Below, one piece after another: positions 11,941 to 25,680 of a DNA stretch of 64,000 nucleotides. This DNA comes from Sinotaia quadrata (taxonomy: Eukaryota; Mollusca; Gastropoda; Architaenioglossa; Viviparidae). Position numbers and translations under genes: made by a program. The notes under the pieces are model-generated. The model ran no database searches and was not told the origin of the DNA. It saw nothing but the letters and a program-made list of their open reading frames with translations. The stretch covers positions 75,674,544-75,738,543 of the forward strand of contig CM054179.1 of NCBI GenBank assembly GCA_028829895.1, read 5' to 3'. How positions within the stretch are numbered: the stretch's first letter is position 1; each line of letters starts with the position of its first letter.

Positions 11941-13451
11941 GATTAGAGTTAATGAACTATAATTCTTTAAGTTCTAAATCTCTTTCTTTTTCTTTCTGGC
12001 TCATATGCAAACATCTAAATAGACTTTTGGATGCTTCTAAATTGTGAGGGTTTTAAAGACTAGGGCATGTTTTGTACTTCTATTGGAAGTGAAAGAACTT
12101 CCAACCAAACTTAACAAAATCAGGCAACAGTTTGAAATATCAGAAGACAAGAAGAAATATAATAAATTAAATCCCAATTACATGTAAAATAAAGAGTTAA
12201 CTGTTAGGTACAGGAAAAGGTAGCAACCATAAAATACAATATATTATTCATTCGTGCAGAAGTAAAGGTTAACAAGATGGTGTAAGAATTTTCTTTTGAA
12301 TAATGAGCAAATTTCATTTCTCAGTTAATTTGTTTAAGTTAGTTTTCTTTAAAGAGTTACCTCTGCTTAGTGATGCTATACACACCACAAACCAAATTTT
12401 AAATTTAACTTAATAAACAGTACTCTTTGTAAACTGTTCTTTTTAGGTAAACCATGTTTTGTATTCAATAAAAATAATGGCCAAATACACATACACACAC
12501 ACACAGAGGTATTAGAAGATTTTGTGAAAATCTGGATGCCGCCTGAAGACGTTAGAAGCCACAAATATGTATCATTTTTTTTTACTACACATTATATTTT
12601 TTTTTACTGCTAAATTACTAGTGAATGATATATTATTTAATGTTCTGAATATGTAACTTTCAGAAGGTATTTTAAATTTTAATAGGAAATTGTGACATAT
12701 ATGTTATTCTATTGATTAATAATTCTGGTGTTGATTTACTGGCGATGTACTTGCTTATTTAGAAGAAACAACCAATCTCACAGACATAAAAAGTTTGCAT
12801 CTAAAACTCATATTAAATTTTTTTTTCAAGAGGTACATTCATATCCATCAGTAACAGTAGTCTTCCTTAAAAATTTAACTCTGTTTATTTACCATTTACC
12901 TAATCACTGGATATTTTACCTTCAGGAATTCAGACCCAGCAGACATAAGACAAAGAAGACCGATGAAGAAACTACTTGGACAAAGAATGTGAAACAAATA
13001 TTTTATTCCCTCCTGGCTCCAGAAAACTGTATTTTGTGATAGATACACTGATATTCTATGGACTCATAATATCCATTCAGGACCATTCAAGGTCGAGGAT
13101 GTCCTCAGATGAAAGGGCTCATGCATGCTCTGGAGAGGAAGGAAGCTAACAGAATCACCATCACCATTACAGTTTAATATATATATATATTATATATATA
13201 AATAATAAAACACACATCATATCCAAACACACACAAAAGTTACACATTCTTACAATAGTAATACATGTCACAACTCAATTGTCCTAACTTAAAATGGCAA
13301 TAATACATTTAGTGCTAGTCTTGTATGAGGGAATTTTTTTGTATTACTACTGCCAATTACAAATTATTTGAGTAGAATTTGGTGGAAAATATATTATGGA
13401 ATATTATTAAATCGATAAATTAAGATTTAATTTATTTCATATTTATGCATG

Positions 13452-13568
<117 letters not shown>

Positions 13569-16500
13569 TTGAAAATATACTGAAATATAATAGTTTTAAG
13601 ATGTCATTTCTATAGTCACCTCATTTGCATTATGAATATCAAATTATGACAATGAAGCAGGCATAATGTAATAACTTCTGTTTAGCAATTTATTTCCTCT
13701 GCTCTTACTGTAAATAATATCATAGTTATTAATTTTAAGATGCCTTAAACTGTTAAAGTGTAAGTCTTTTTTTAAAAAAAATAAATTCCTTGTCAAAACA
13801 TATTTTTATTATACTGCTTTTGTATTTGTAATCAAGAAAAATCAAACAAGCAAATGAAGAAAATTATGTCCAATTTAAAAGCAATTAAACTGTTTGGCTA
13901 TTAAACTCCATTCTGGCTCAAGCACAACAAACACGTTTTATGTTCATGTCATGCGACCCTTTCCCAAATTCCTTGTACATTTATCTGATTTCATATATGT
14001 TTTATGCAATTAGTTTATTCTAACAACTCCTGCAGTACACTACAACACACACACACACGCACACACATACATGCATGTACACACATATAGTACACACACA
14101 CACGCACACACATACAAAATGATACATGCATGTACACACATATAGTTCACCTATTAAACTGATCAGTTTAACATCTCAGTTTGTATGTGTGGCCTAAGTG
14201 ATTCTATTCCTTTTATTATGTGGAAATTTACTTTGTTAAGTTTCATTACTAAAATACTAGAATAAAAAACTATGAGTCCTTCTATGGTGAAGTGTACCAT
14301 AACTCTATCTTGTTTAAATGTTGTCTTAAAACTCCAATGTGTTGTTCTTAGATAAATTAAATTTGAACAAATTTCTATAATTTCCTATGCCTTCTATGGT
14401 TTTTAGATTACTTTATGAATATTTTAAATTCTAAAAAATTCTCCATTTTACTACTACTGTACTAGCTGATAACATTTATTTAAATTCCCCTCAACACTGT
14501 ATTCCTGCACCATTAGGTATAATTTTACTAGTAAATAATGGTATTAGAATATATCTCTGGTTTACTTCTATGCTGTGGTTTACCAATTTTATACTTCCAG
14601 ACTGAAATATTTACAGTTGCCACTGTTAGTGAGCATGATGGTTATACTATAGTCTGAATTTTCTTATAATTATTATAAATGTTGTGTGCATAATTAATAT
14701 TTGTTGAATATACTTCATTATGGCACTTTAGTATCAAATTACTTTAAAATGTATTAACTGCCTGATCCATCAATATATTATGTCTTAACTGTTCCATCAA
14801 TCTACATGTAAATGATGTATGCTAATTTATATTTTAATTTATAAACTCTTGTACTATCTGAGGAGTTTGTATTTTGTTTAGTGCAAAACAATTTGTAAAA
14901 ACCTTACATTCTGGTAGAAAGTGCGATTAGATAATGGGAAAAGGTAGAGAGATTAATGTGACTATTATTTCTTTCAACAGATATAATGCTAAAGAAAAGA
15001 TACTTTCTTTCATTCGGTCATCAATGCTAAAGAAAAGATACTTTCTTTCGTTCGGTCATCAATGCATATAACTTTAAATGGTAAAACAAGATGGAGATTT
15101 GGTTAAAGTCTTAGTTAAGCTTGGATTCTTTAAATTCTTTGCATTGTTTTCTTAAAACCCTTATCAGTTCATCAGCCACAAAACCCCAATCACCTAAATA
15201 TCCATCCATCCCACAGAGTGCAATTATCATTCAGTCATAACAGAATGACTAGGTTTTATCAAAATAATATTTTTTTTGTTTGTTTAAAAATTTTATGAAA
15301 ATATGTTTGGAAACAACACTACTACTTTAAGTTGGACCCTCCTAGTTTGCATATTTAAGTGAAAATTTAATCAAAACTGATTACTGAAATCTACAAGTTA
15401 TATATCAGATGATACCCTGGTTATATTGGATCTAGGAATACTACTTACAAAGGAGTGGCTGTAAAATTTTCATAGATTTTAACAATTTAAAAGATCTGTC
15501 ATATAAAGATAAAATAGAGGACATGTCAAACTATTTAAATAATTATTTAAATCTACAAGAGATTTTATTCTTCAGAAATTATAATTATTCTGTGTAAAGT
15601 CTAAAGAATTTCAATATTGTTATATTTAATTGATCTACATTTAAATATGGCAAATTCTATTGTATACTATTTTTATGGAGATAATTATTGTCTAACTAAT
15701 ATTATGGAGTGGATATTCCTTATTGTACAAAGGGTGTGTTGGACATGCACTTGCAGGAAAGCTAGATGTACTTGCTTGCATGCCACCATGGCTGGAAAGG
15801 AACACCACATGAAATCCTTCTAAGAACCAGACACCCATCAAGCACAGTTCCTGTGACCAGGAAGTTTGGTAAATGATGAAGCAAGCAATAAATACAACCT
15901 TCACCAGACATCTTTTCCTGACTGCTGTATTACACAACACTTACAGTGCTTAACAGAAAATAAATCAGGCAGCATGTCTAACAACCACAAATAAGGATCC
16001 TGCTGGAGGATTCAACACTAAACACTTTATTATAAGCAGGTGATGCAAACAACAATAAATTACACCTGGTCTCAATCTCAAAAATACACAACTCCCTCTA
16101 CACCAATACAGAAGCCACTAGCACATTCAGCACAAAGCATACACCCAACCTAAGATACCACCTGATCCACACATTGACATTTGTACCTTGCATACAAAGG
16201 CTGACTGAATCTCATATCAGTCTAGTGCTCACAGCTCAACAACTGTAGAAATGGTAAAAGAAATAAGCATTTTTATAAAAGGGAAAGAATATCACTCTCA
16301 CTACAGCATGAACCACCTGTAGATCTACCTTCAAAAGTGCTGAGAAATTCCTCAAGAAGAAAAGCAGATTACATCCAGAAGCTACTGAAAATACTGTTTA
16401 ATCTGGCGTCTAGACACATCATGTAGCAAAGCTCAAACATGGTCATATTCAGTAATGAAATGTTATTGTTGTGATACAAAAATTGAAAAATTATTCTTTG

Positions 16501-17572
16501 TATCTGAGTAATTTTTATTTGGAAGATATCACACATAAAAATATTTCACATAAAGGACATTTCACAAAGAGATATTAAAAAATACATAGAAAAGAAAGTA
16601 TATATAATTGGATTGAGTAATGACTTTATTCCAATGGTTAAATGAATAAAAGTGACTATCAAATTATCTGAATAGAGAGGCTTGTGACTCCTTACTGTGG
16701 CTATTTGAAAGTACTGACTGGAAGAAAACCTTGATTACAAGAGGATCACTGAACTTACAAGGAAATTTGTCTTTACAGCAGTCAAGATTATATTTTAAAT
16801 TTGACAAAATAACCTTGAATATTTCTGATGTATATATTTTTACCTTGCACTAGAATGCATGTTATTTTGTTTTCAGTTAATTATTCAGCATTTTACTGTT
16901 TATTTTGGTGTGACTTTACTAACTTAAAACTATCTGACAGTGTGTGTGTATATTTTCACTAGTGCATAAGTTAAAGAAAGCTCCTTCTCTCATTTAACAA
17001 CTGGTTATTAAAATATTTTTAGTGTAGTAGTATGGTGGTAGTATGTGGTTAATCATGAGTGGTAGGCCATACAGAGCAGCAGCTATGACAACAGAGAGTG
17101 ATGTGAGACAGAGACACAAGTTGCATTTATTTCACTTCGTGCAGACATTTGTACAAAGCAAAATCCACATAATAAATAAGCACATCACAACACTTATCAA
17201 CACCATGGTCCACACTCACAAGGTGCTATACAATACATCACAAATAAGGCTCAAGAAACACTTCATAGCGAATATCGCAGAACACATGGTAGAATCTCAA
17301 AGTACAAGAAACGTGAGTTTTTCATGTATTGAAACATCGCAGAATGTCCTCGAAAGTTTTTCACCAGTCCTATTGCTAACATGACATCACTTCTAATCTG
17401 AGCGTGAGTGGATCTGCCTAAACTAATTCATGCTTGAGCCATCACCAACAAAACATCAACCACAACTACCACAATGATTCAAATCTTAAAGTTATCTACA
17501 ACTGGCTCTTACTCTAACCCACAGGCAGACTCTGACTCATCTGACTAGCTGGTCATCTCCCTTTACAACAAT

Positions 17573-17990
17573 TCAAATGTATATGATTGATGTTCTGATT
17601 GTTGTTAATTTAGGGTGATGGGGGCTTCTGGCTTCTGCTGATTTTACACCCTGGCACGAGGTGTACCACTGTAGGTAGAGTTGAATATGATGAAAAAAAG
17701 GGTGGAAGGTAGTAGAAAGGAAAGTAATGATGGAAAATGGATTATCTTTCATTGCAAACATGTCTTACCAGCAAAGGTAGACTTTAGCCCAGTAATCCGT
17801 GGGCTGAAATTATAGTGAACATTGTAGCTGTCGTTCCTGATGTCGGAGTGGAAAGGTGGGTGGGAGGGGGTGTCTTACAGAGCACAGGCTAGTAGCACAC
17901 CTAGTTTGTACCTAGTGTGTACATTTGCCTGGAACGTTCAACCCCCTGCCTCCTCACTGGAGATGTCATTGTTATTGATCTTTTTTAATT
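17573..17990 (-). mobile_element. Fragment of the TQT-ORF repeat family
   Basis: It is closely similar to about 5860-6225 (shared ATGATGAAA...GGATGGAAGGTAGTAGAAAGG-type sequence, AGAGCACAGGCTAGTA and CAACCCCCTG). It covers only the 3' half of the family and no reading frame survives. A T-rich tract lies at its right end (about 17980-18000). Confidence 0.65.
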
Positions 17991-19299
17991 TTTTTTTTTA
18001 TCTCTACTAAACATCAAACAAAGCCTGACTGTCTTTAATCAGACATGAATAGTGCAAAAATATCACAGCAATAGTTTAGCCTTTTCCGCATTAGTGTGCA
18101 AGTTAAATAGTGACAAGTAGAATGATTTTGTATTATCAAAGATAAACTTTATCATCACTTATCTAGTAATAGTATTAATGTACAATCAATCATATTTCAA
18201 CACCAAATGCTGAGTGTTTAGACGGTTTACTATAATGTCTCATGGAAATCATAAATATTTCTTTGAACTGACATTTCCATATAAATTATTAAAATAGCAA
18301 TTGCAAACTCCATTAAAAATAGTAAGACTTGAATCAAATAATTTTATAAAACTACCGCCCAGTTTGTAATCTACCATTTATGTCAAAAGAGGTGGTAAGT
18401 GTTTTGTCCTATTTACCAAAATCTTATCAGTGACTTTTTATTTGTCAGCTTATCACCCCTATCACAGCAATGAAACTGTCCTTTTAAAACTTACTTTTTT
18501 TTGTCAGCTTATCACCCCTATCACAGCAATGAAACTGTCCTTTTAAAACTTACTTTAGACCTCTTTCATTTCTCAACTACTGGTATTGCTTCACCATCTC
18601 ATACTACATACCTTAACTTATTTCAATCAAAATTTCATATTATTTTCAAATGCATTCAATGTTGATGTTCTTAACTAAATAGCAGTCTTTTGGGGGAGTT
18701 ATGTTAATTTGAAGTATTATTAACCTAATCATTTACATCATGTCACACATTCACCTCAGCTTCACCTGACACACATAATACATATGAATATGTGTACATC
18801 CTTATCTTAAATAAATCTGCTTCAAATGAATGGATATTTTTCTTATCTGCATACATAATATTTTTATGCAACAGAACCATAGCTTTTAATAATGTCCATA
18901 ATGCTAAGGTTTGGAGGGGTCATAACAGAAACTAAGAATCCATGGATCTAAATATATGTAGAATATAGATGTGAAGTAAACTATCAGAACAAAAAAAAAT
19001 GTGGTCATCCACCTAAATATCTTACTGCAAGAGCAGTATTGAGACAATGAAATATGCAAATTAATACTGGAGTGAAAGCACTATAAAATTCCATACTATT
19101 TAATGAAGTTTAGCATAAAATCTCTAGTTTCCATGTTTTTTCAAGGTATATAAAGGGAAACTGTATTTATTCATACTTTCAAAAATTACCCAGATTTCAG
19201 AACAAAGTTGTAACATCAAAAATGCAAATTAGACACGTTATAATTAATTTTTAATATATATTTATTATAATCATCATGTTGGCCTAGTTTTAAGAAGGT

Positions 19300-21210
19300 C
19301 AAACTGCATAGCACAAGTCATTTAATCAGATTAAAATTCCGAAAGGGACCAGAGTTATGGTCCAGCAAGTATTGCATAATATGGTTCACTGTAGAAACCC
19401 AGCTATGTAACCGCACATACCATGAAAACGAGAGGGGCTGAGAACTCATGTGCCGAGTAACTTTCAAAGAAGCTAACTACCTTAGAAGACGTCCATCTTA
19501 GAGGAATTATAACTCAACCAAGATGACACAGACAAAGGGTAAGGACTGTAAAGAACTAATTAAACCCCAAGCCAGACACTAAGACTAGGTGCATTCCAGC
19601 ACGTTACCAGACAAAACTTACAATCTGTATAAATAGATCGTTTTTGTTTAGGCCAGACACTCTAAGAAAGTCCCATGTTTGGCTGATTTCTCGTGGTTAA
19701 AGAAGCAGAGAGGTACGTCTGGTTTAATTAGTCTTATCTGTAACAATGACTTTTTGCTAAACAGATTTATTTACATTTTATTATAAATTTGTGTGTTAAC
19801 TTTTGAATTTGTTGTGAACTATTGTAATTTTATTCTCAACAGAAAAGAATTTTAATTTGCAAACGTGTAAGGAAATCAATGATGAGAATGAGAATAAACT
19901 TACAGACTTAACACTTAGTGAAAGCAAGCATTGAAGCACAAACAATCCTGTATTTACAGCTTTAGAATTCAGCATCTAGATTCCAGTTCAAGTTCTACTA
20001 CCACCAGTAGACTTCCAACATCCAGAGTCTGCTACCTAGAAACACAACGAGAAGCAGCCAGTGAGCAGATTGTTCAGAAACTCTGGACTTCAACTCTGAT
20101 GGAGAAGTACCTAACACCGTGTGTGGTGGATATGATTGATGTAAGTGGGAGTGCTTGCAGTCAGGGATGTTTTGCAAAAGCAGAAAAGGTGTCTAGTCAG
20201 GATGAGATAGATACAGGCACTGGAAACTCATGAGTGTTGAACCCTGTCGAGAGGTTCCAGTAACTGTAGCAGAGTGTGTGACAAGCAGTGTTGGCTAAAC
20301 TCAAGTGACTCTGTGAGCTGTTGTGATAGAGAGAGTGTGGAAATAAGTAGGTCTACCTATTACACTTGTCATCCTGTGTGAAGATGTAGGAACAGTGAGC
20401 AAACTGTAACCAATGTGTATATGTTTGGGAACATGATTTGTGATATTAGCTGTGAGATTCCTTGGACAATTATTGTGTGATTCATAAACTGTTCCATAGA
20501 TTGGCAGCAGAATTCCAGAACCTTCACCAGCTGGTCTCCTTGACACCAGGGACAGAACCATCACACTCACATGATTAACCAGGTGAATTATACAAATGCT
20601 CGTTAAGTGTCTGTATCTTGTTCCATGATTAATTGTAATTTCTGATTTCTTATTTCTTATTTTCTTTTATTCTTTGTAGTGACTTAAATATTAAATGACT
20701 GTTTTCCTATTACTTGTATTAGATTGTAGATTTTCCTATTTCTGTTATTTTGTTTGAGAGATCTGCGATCTCTAATCTATGTAAATTTATTGCCTTATGA
20801 ATATTGTAAATCTGAATTAATTTATTAATTGTTATTTAGTCTGTTATAAATTTATTGAATTTTCACCTTTCCACTCTCGTTAATTGCATTAGAGATTAAT
20901 GTGCAGGCAAAGGGGTGGGGCAGCCAAATGACATAATAATTAGTATCAAAGTCGGTCACACACATTTTTAAGAGTAGGTCCCCTTGTGCTGGAAGTGGAG
21001 TTAAATGTGGGGGCGGAAGTAGGAGGACTTAATAACTGACATAAGTAGATTAGCTAGTGCCTTTACATTGGACAAGTAACACCTGGGTAGGGGAAGTAAT
21101 TATGGAGATTATGTATCCAGGGCTTGACTTAGTCACTCCAGACGGTCAAGACAAAGACCCCGTCGAGGATGATTAATTATTAATATTCTGGGGAAGAATG
21201 ATTGTTAATC
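19300..21210 (+). mobile_element. LTR-retrotransposon-like element (part)
   Basis: Its right part parallels the element at 61-63.4 kb. Shared features in order are the GAGAGATCTGCGA box (about 20755), a TAATGTG-AGG-AA stretch, GGGGTGGGG-rich sequence and the block CAGGGCTTGACTTAGTCACTCC (about 21119) followed by GACAAAGACCCCGTCG. A possible promoter TGTATAAATAGAT lies at about 19627. The exact ends and target duplication were not found. The 100-codon frame at 19931-20233 is not recognised and is probably incidental. Confidence 0.5.
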
Positions 21211-21545
21211 TAAATGTAATTTAATATTTACAAATAACAAAAATTATCCTTTTCACAAAAGTAAACTACCACACAATATTTGCTTATTTTATACAAAACT
21301 TTCAACATAAAATCAACAAGTACTATCAGTTAATGAATTTTTAAGATTTCATTTATAAACAAACCTTTCCATTATTTTTAATCCCAAGATTTCTTTGAGA
21401 AACATTCAGTTTTCCATGTCAGTCTTTTGTCATGATAACATTTACTTTCAAACCTGAAATTCACTTGTAGGATAGGAAACTGAATTATTTCACTAATCAT
21501 TTTATTTAAGAGGATCTCTCTCTCTACACATACACATGCACACAT

Positions 21546-21608
<63 letters not shown>

Positions 21609-21648
21609 AACACACATGAATTCAATTTTGCATGCACGTTGTACTAAC

Positions 21649-21775
21649 CTGTATTCAGAGAAATCCCATGTAACAACTGCACAGAGCTGACCAGGTAATG
21701 CATTTTTAGATATATCCCTTGGACAATTTTTATAGTAGTTGAAGAAGCCCTCACGTTTTCTCCTTTGGGAATACT
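21649..21775 (-). CDS. Gene A exon 3: RRKR site and first half of the HYR domain
   Basis: This 127-bp exon runs from acceptor ATATAG|AG to donor ACAG|GTTAGT, with phase 1 in and phase 2 out. Residues 79-120 hold QRRKRE, a furin-type basic site, then NCPRDI, the usual opening of a HYR (hyalin repeat) domain, and CAVVTWDFSEY, its conserved central strand. The first cysteine pair of the domain is C96 and C110. A (CA)n microsatellite lies 40 bp past the donor. Confidence 0.85.
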
Positions 21776-22357
21776 CTATATGCATACAAAAGTACATTCT
21801 TTATTTTACATAGGAACATTTCATAAGGCAAAATAAAATAAAAGGATTTTAAAATGTTTTCCAGCCTTTAAAAAATCTAATTAGCTTTATAATTTGGTTT
21901 ATTATCAGATGGCTGACCTATCTTTTCTATAATTTTGGAGGACATCTATGCCAATGACTACAGGATATTTAATATAATCAGGTTTTGTCTGTGTGATATC
22001 AATCACAATAGCTATTCACATTAGCTATCATTTCAACTGTGAACACTGAAGTGTTATCTGCTAATATGAGACTAACTAATGTTTGAGCTATTAGGGGCTG
22101 CCACAACACAAAAATATTTAATAGACACCAGCTTGCGAGCATCTGCCAAGGGGCATAATTGCAGTGTCATCATTACAAAACAAAAAACAAAACAAAAGCA
22201 ACTGTTGTACATTTTGTCCGCCTCTTAAAATCCGACTAATGAAAATAATATTATTATGCTTAACTTGAAAAGAGTCACAGACAAGGCAGTAGTGTGAGCT
22301 TTCCTTAAATGGTAGTTCCTTATACAATTTTATCTTCAATAATGACGTGTTTTAGGG

Positions 22358-22680
22358 TAAGAAATTGCACGCAATGACACGGCTACCAATTTGACTTTAA
22401 AATATTTAGTAAGAAATTGCACGCAATTACATGGCTACCAAATTGACTTTAAAATATTTATTAAGAAATTGCACGCAATGACACGGCTACCAATTTGACT
22501 TTAAAATATTTATTAAGAAATTGCACGCAATGACACGGCTACCAATTTGACTTTAAAATATTTATTAAGAAATTGCACGCAATGACATGGCTACCAATTT
22601 GACTTTAAAATATTTATTAAGAAATTGCATGCAATGACACAGCTACCAATTTGACTTTAAAATATTTATTAAGAAATTGC
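22358..22680. repeat. 52-bp minisatellite, about six copies
   Basis: The unit begins TAAGAAATTGCACGCAATGA and continues with CACGGCTACCAATTTGACTT. Starts at 22358 and 22410 give a period of 52. Copies are more than 90% alike. The array ends about 40 bp before the LTR fragment at 22718. Confidence 0.92.
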
Positions 22681-22717
22681 AGAATTTAATAACTAAGTAT
22701 ATAAAACAAATAGCTGC

Positions 22718-23165
22718 ACACTGTCATATAATGGGGAATTTTCCCATATATTTTATATAAATTTTCATGCTGTAATTTAAATTGAACGCTATTTGTAATT
22801 TGAATGAGGTCACATTGCGTCATGCTTGTTTTGGAAGTGAGGTCCTGAACGAATGAGCCATGCATGGTGGCAGATTTACTGACCGGTGTTTGATGTTTAC
22901 GTCAGATAGATGAGTAAGTCTTTGTTGTTTAAAGTAGCGTGATCAATGGCCAATAAGCGTAGCTAGAGATTAATTTGCGTCGCTTGAGTGTGTTTGGAGA
23001 TACAATGGGATATGTTGTTACTGGATGGGCAGTGTGGTCAGAAGTTGTTGACCCATCCTCTGTATCGGCACTTGTAGATGTCTGTATCATAACTACATGT
23101 AATTACTCATATTTGATATAATTCATTATTACAAAGTCACCTCAGGGTAGAGCGGCAACACACAC
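22718..23165 (+). mobile_element. Internally deleted LTR fragment
   Basis: It starts TGTCATATAATGGGGAATTT and shares the palindromic TTCCC, TATATAAATTTTCAT, GACTGGTGTTTGATGT-like and CGGCACTTGTAGATGTCTGT stretches with the LTR at 61087-63072. The parts correspond to about 61087-61250 and 62160-62260, so about 0.9 kb is missing inside. Confidence 0.65.
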
Positions 23166-24199
23166 ATTGATAAGCCTTGGGAGGGCTGGGTTTAGGCCTT
23201 TAGGGCTTTAGTCAAATAAAATAAAAGTAAAACCAGAATTCTTGTTATGCATACACAGTTAGACAAGTCTTCTATTCAGTCTGAGCCCATATACACCTTT
23301 ATAAAAAGTTTGGGGTCGCCGCTTGTTGTTCAGTAGAAAAGTACTGATTAAACCAGTTGTAATGTACCTATGCCAATTCTACCTCAAAGATATTTTATTA
23401 ATACAGTGGGTTTCAAGAAAAACTTATTCATGTCTCCCATTCAAACAGAATACAAACAAATGAATAAATAATTTAAATTAATTTCCACCTTTATAATCAA
23501 AGGATTAAGTGATCTATTTTCAAATTTTTTTTTAGTTCTGAACTAATTCAATCACTAGTGACATTGATCATAATAACACTGTCCAATAGTATTATTTAGT
23601 TTCAAGAAAAGAAATATCTATTACGATTTCAGCAGCATTGGTAAATTAAAAGACTTGTCTTCATTTTAGTTACAGTTTTGTGACAACACATCCAGTCAAA
23701 AGATGTTAATTAAGTACATATGCACTTAACATGTTTACACATTTAATTTTATTACAAGAATAAAGAATACAGGGAAAGATAACAATTTTAATGCAATACA
23801 AATGTAATATCCTTTATTGATGAATACGCAAATTAGGACTTCAAATTACAATCTGGATAATACAGAGAACTGAAAAAGGTTCCTAAACATGTGTAGCACT
23901 AGCAGAAAATATAATTAATTGTATAAAATTGTAAGTAAGACATAATGCTTTGATTGTAATCACAAATGAAAGAGGTAATTATCTGACCACGTGTTAATTG
24001 AAGGTTAAAAGTTCAATTGAGTTATGTTTTTGTACATGTGATTAACACACTGCAACCAAATAAACTTTTACAAATTCGTTATTGAGCTCATTAAAGTATT
24101 CTATTCATCAATAAGGATGAAAAATGAAAAATGGGTTATCAGATCTTAATGTTTAAAATAATATTTTACAGGAGATCTTATCAGAAGAGCAAAATGTTG

Positions 24200-24890
24200 T
24201 TCTGTATTTGTTTGCTGCCTATTTATTTACATTGCTGTAGTGTGTTCACTGCTATTTATTTACATTTCTGTAGTGTGTTCACTGCCTATTTATTTACATT
24301 GCTGTAGTGTGTTCACTGCCTATTTATTTACATTGCTTTAGTGTGTTCACTATTTATTTAATTGATGTAGTGTGTTCACTGCCTATTTATTTACATTGTT
24401 ATAGTGTTTGCTGCCTATTTATTTACATGAATGTCTATATTTGTTTGCTGCATATTTATTCACATTGTTGTACCTTATTTGTTTGCTGCCTATTTATTTA
24501 CAATGCTGTAGTGTATTTGTTTATTGCCTATTTATTTACAATGCTGTAGTGTATTTGTTTATTGCCTATTTATTTACATTGCTGTAGTGTTTTTGTTTGC
24601 TGCCTATTTATTTACATTGCTATGCGATCTATAAATAAAAGTTATAAATATAATCTTCTACAGAGTTATAACTTTTATTTATAGATCGCATAGAAATGTA
24701 AATAAATAGGCAACAAACACACTATAGTAGTGTAAATAAATAGGCAGTAAACACACTACAGTAGTGTAAATAAATAGGCAGCAAACACACTACAGTAGTG
24801 TAAATAAATAGGCAACAAACACACTACAGTAGTGTAAATAAATAGGCAGCAAACACACTACAGTAGTGTAAATAAATAGGCAGCATAGAC
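24200..24890. repeat. Minisatellite arranged as a large inverted repeat
   Basis: Units of about 30-50 bp with TGCCTATTTATTTACATTGC run on the plus strand from about 24205 to 24620. The complement (GTAAATAAATAGGCAGCAAA) runs from about 24690 to 24890. The centre is a 47-bp arm pair at 24601-24647 and 24666-24712 with one mismatch and an 18-bp loop. An RNA from either strand could fold into a long hairpin. It ends 17 bp from gene A exon 2. Confidence 0.9.
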
Positions 24891-24906
24891 ATAAAAATTT
24901 ACTTAC

Positions 24907-24994
24907 CAGTTCCGGTGTGTGTTCTCTGTACAAAGCTGTCCACGATGGGCGACTGAAGTCTATTACCAGATTTTGTTTGGTTCACAGAACGTTT
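24907..24994 (-). CDS. Gene A exon 2: polar linker
   Basis: This 88-bp exon lies between a TTTCTCAG-like acceptor (TTTCAG before 24994) and the strong donor ACTG|GTAAGT. It enters in phase 0 and leaves in phase 1. Residues 50-78 are polar and basic (start KRSVNQTKS), with one NQT sequon. The two other frames carry stops, and only the frame set by exon 1 is open. It starts just downstream of a large inverted repeat. Confidence 0.75.
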
Positions 24995-25146
24995 CTGAAA
25001 ATAATATGAATACAATCAGACACCCCCACATACTAACAATATGTGTGGGGTTTTGTGGTGTGTGTGTGAGAGAGAGAGAGAGTGAGTAAGAGAGAACAGT
25101 TCATATGGACTGGAATGATGCTTTTGCATTTAAAACAAAACAGTGT

Positions 25147-25181
<35 letters not shown>

Positions 25182-25226
25182 TCTATGTGTGTCTGTCTGT
25201 ATGTGTCTGTGTGTGTGTGTTTGTCT

Positions 25227-25291
<65 letters not shown>

Positions 25292-25480
25292 TCAGTTGGT
25301 ATTATTCCTTACACAGAACAATATATTCCAGTTTGAATGCTAAAAAAGAACGGCATGTTATTTGAAATATTACTTCTCCTTGTCATTGTCAAATTTTAAT
25401 GGGTACCCTTTTTAAAAAAAATAATAATAAATTGTAGGTTAAACGCTGGCAGTTATGTTGAATAATCTTGCCTTAACTCG

Positions 25481-25499
25481 TGACGTCATCACGTGACCT
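25481..25499 (+). promoter_or_regulatory. CRE plus E-box-like site upstream of the TQT ORF
   Basis: TGACGTCA, the perfect CRE palindrome, is followed at once by TCACGTGA, a CACGTG E-box. It lies about 200 bp before the likely start codon, suitable for an internal promoter. Binding is inferred from sequence only. Confidence 0.4.
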
Positions 25500-25680
25500 G
25501 TTGATTATTGGACACTGAACTCGAGGTTTTGAAGTATTAAGCGTGGTTTTCGTATTTATAGTGTCTTCATTTTACAGTTTTCCACCATTTCATCAACATT
25601 CTTTTTTGGACCATTTTCCACTCCACTTTTTTACACACTTCGCATCGGACCACCGACGGAGAAGCACGCAGGAAATTACT

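Larger units (their letters stand above)
21776..24906 (-). other. Gene A intron 2
   Basis: This intron holds the 52-bp minisatellite (22358-22680), an LTR fragment directly after it (22718-23165) and the large inverted-repeat minisatellite (24200-24890). Nothing is recognised between 23.2 and 24.2 kb. Confidence 0.65.

Noticed and set aside
15600..16450. Possible decayed LINE endonuclease region
   Set aside because: Frames are short and broken, and no motif is clear enough to name.
19931..20233. 100-codon ORF with a Ser-rich stretch
   Set aside because: It lies inside an LTR-like element, has no recognisable domain and is not shared with the related element at 61-63 kb.
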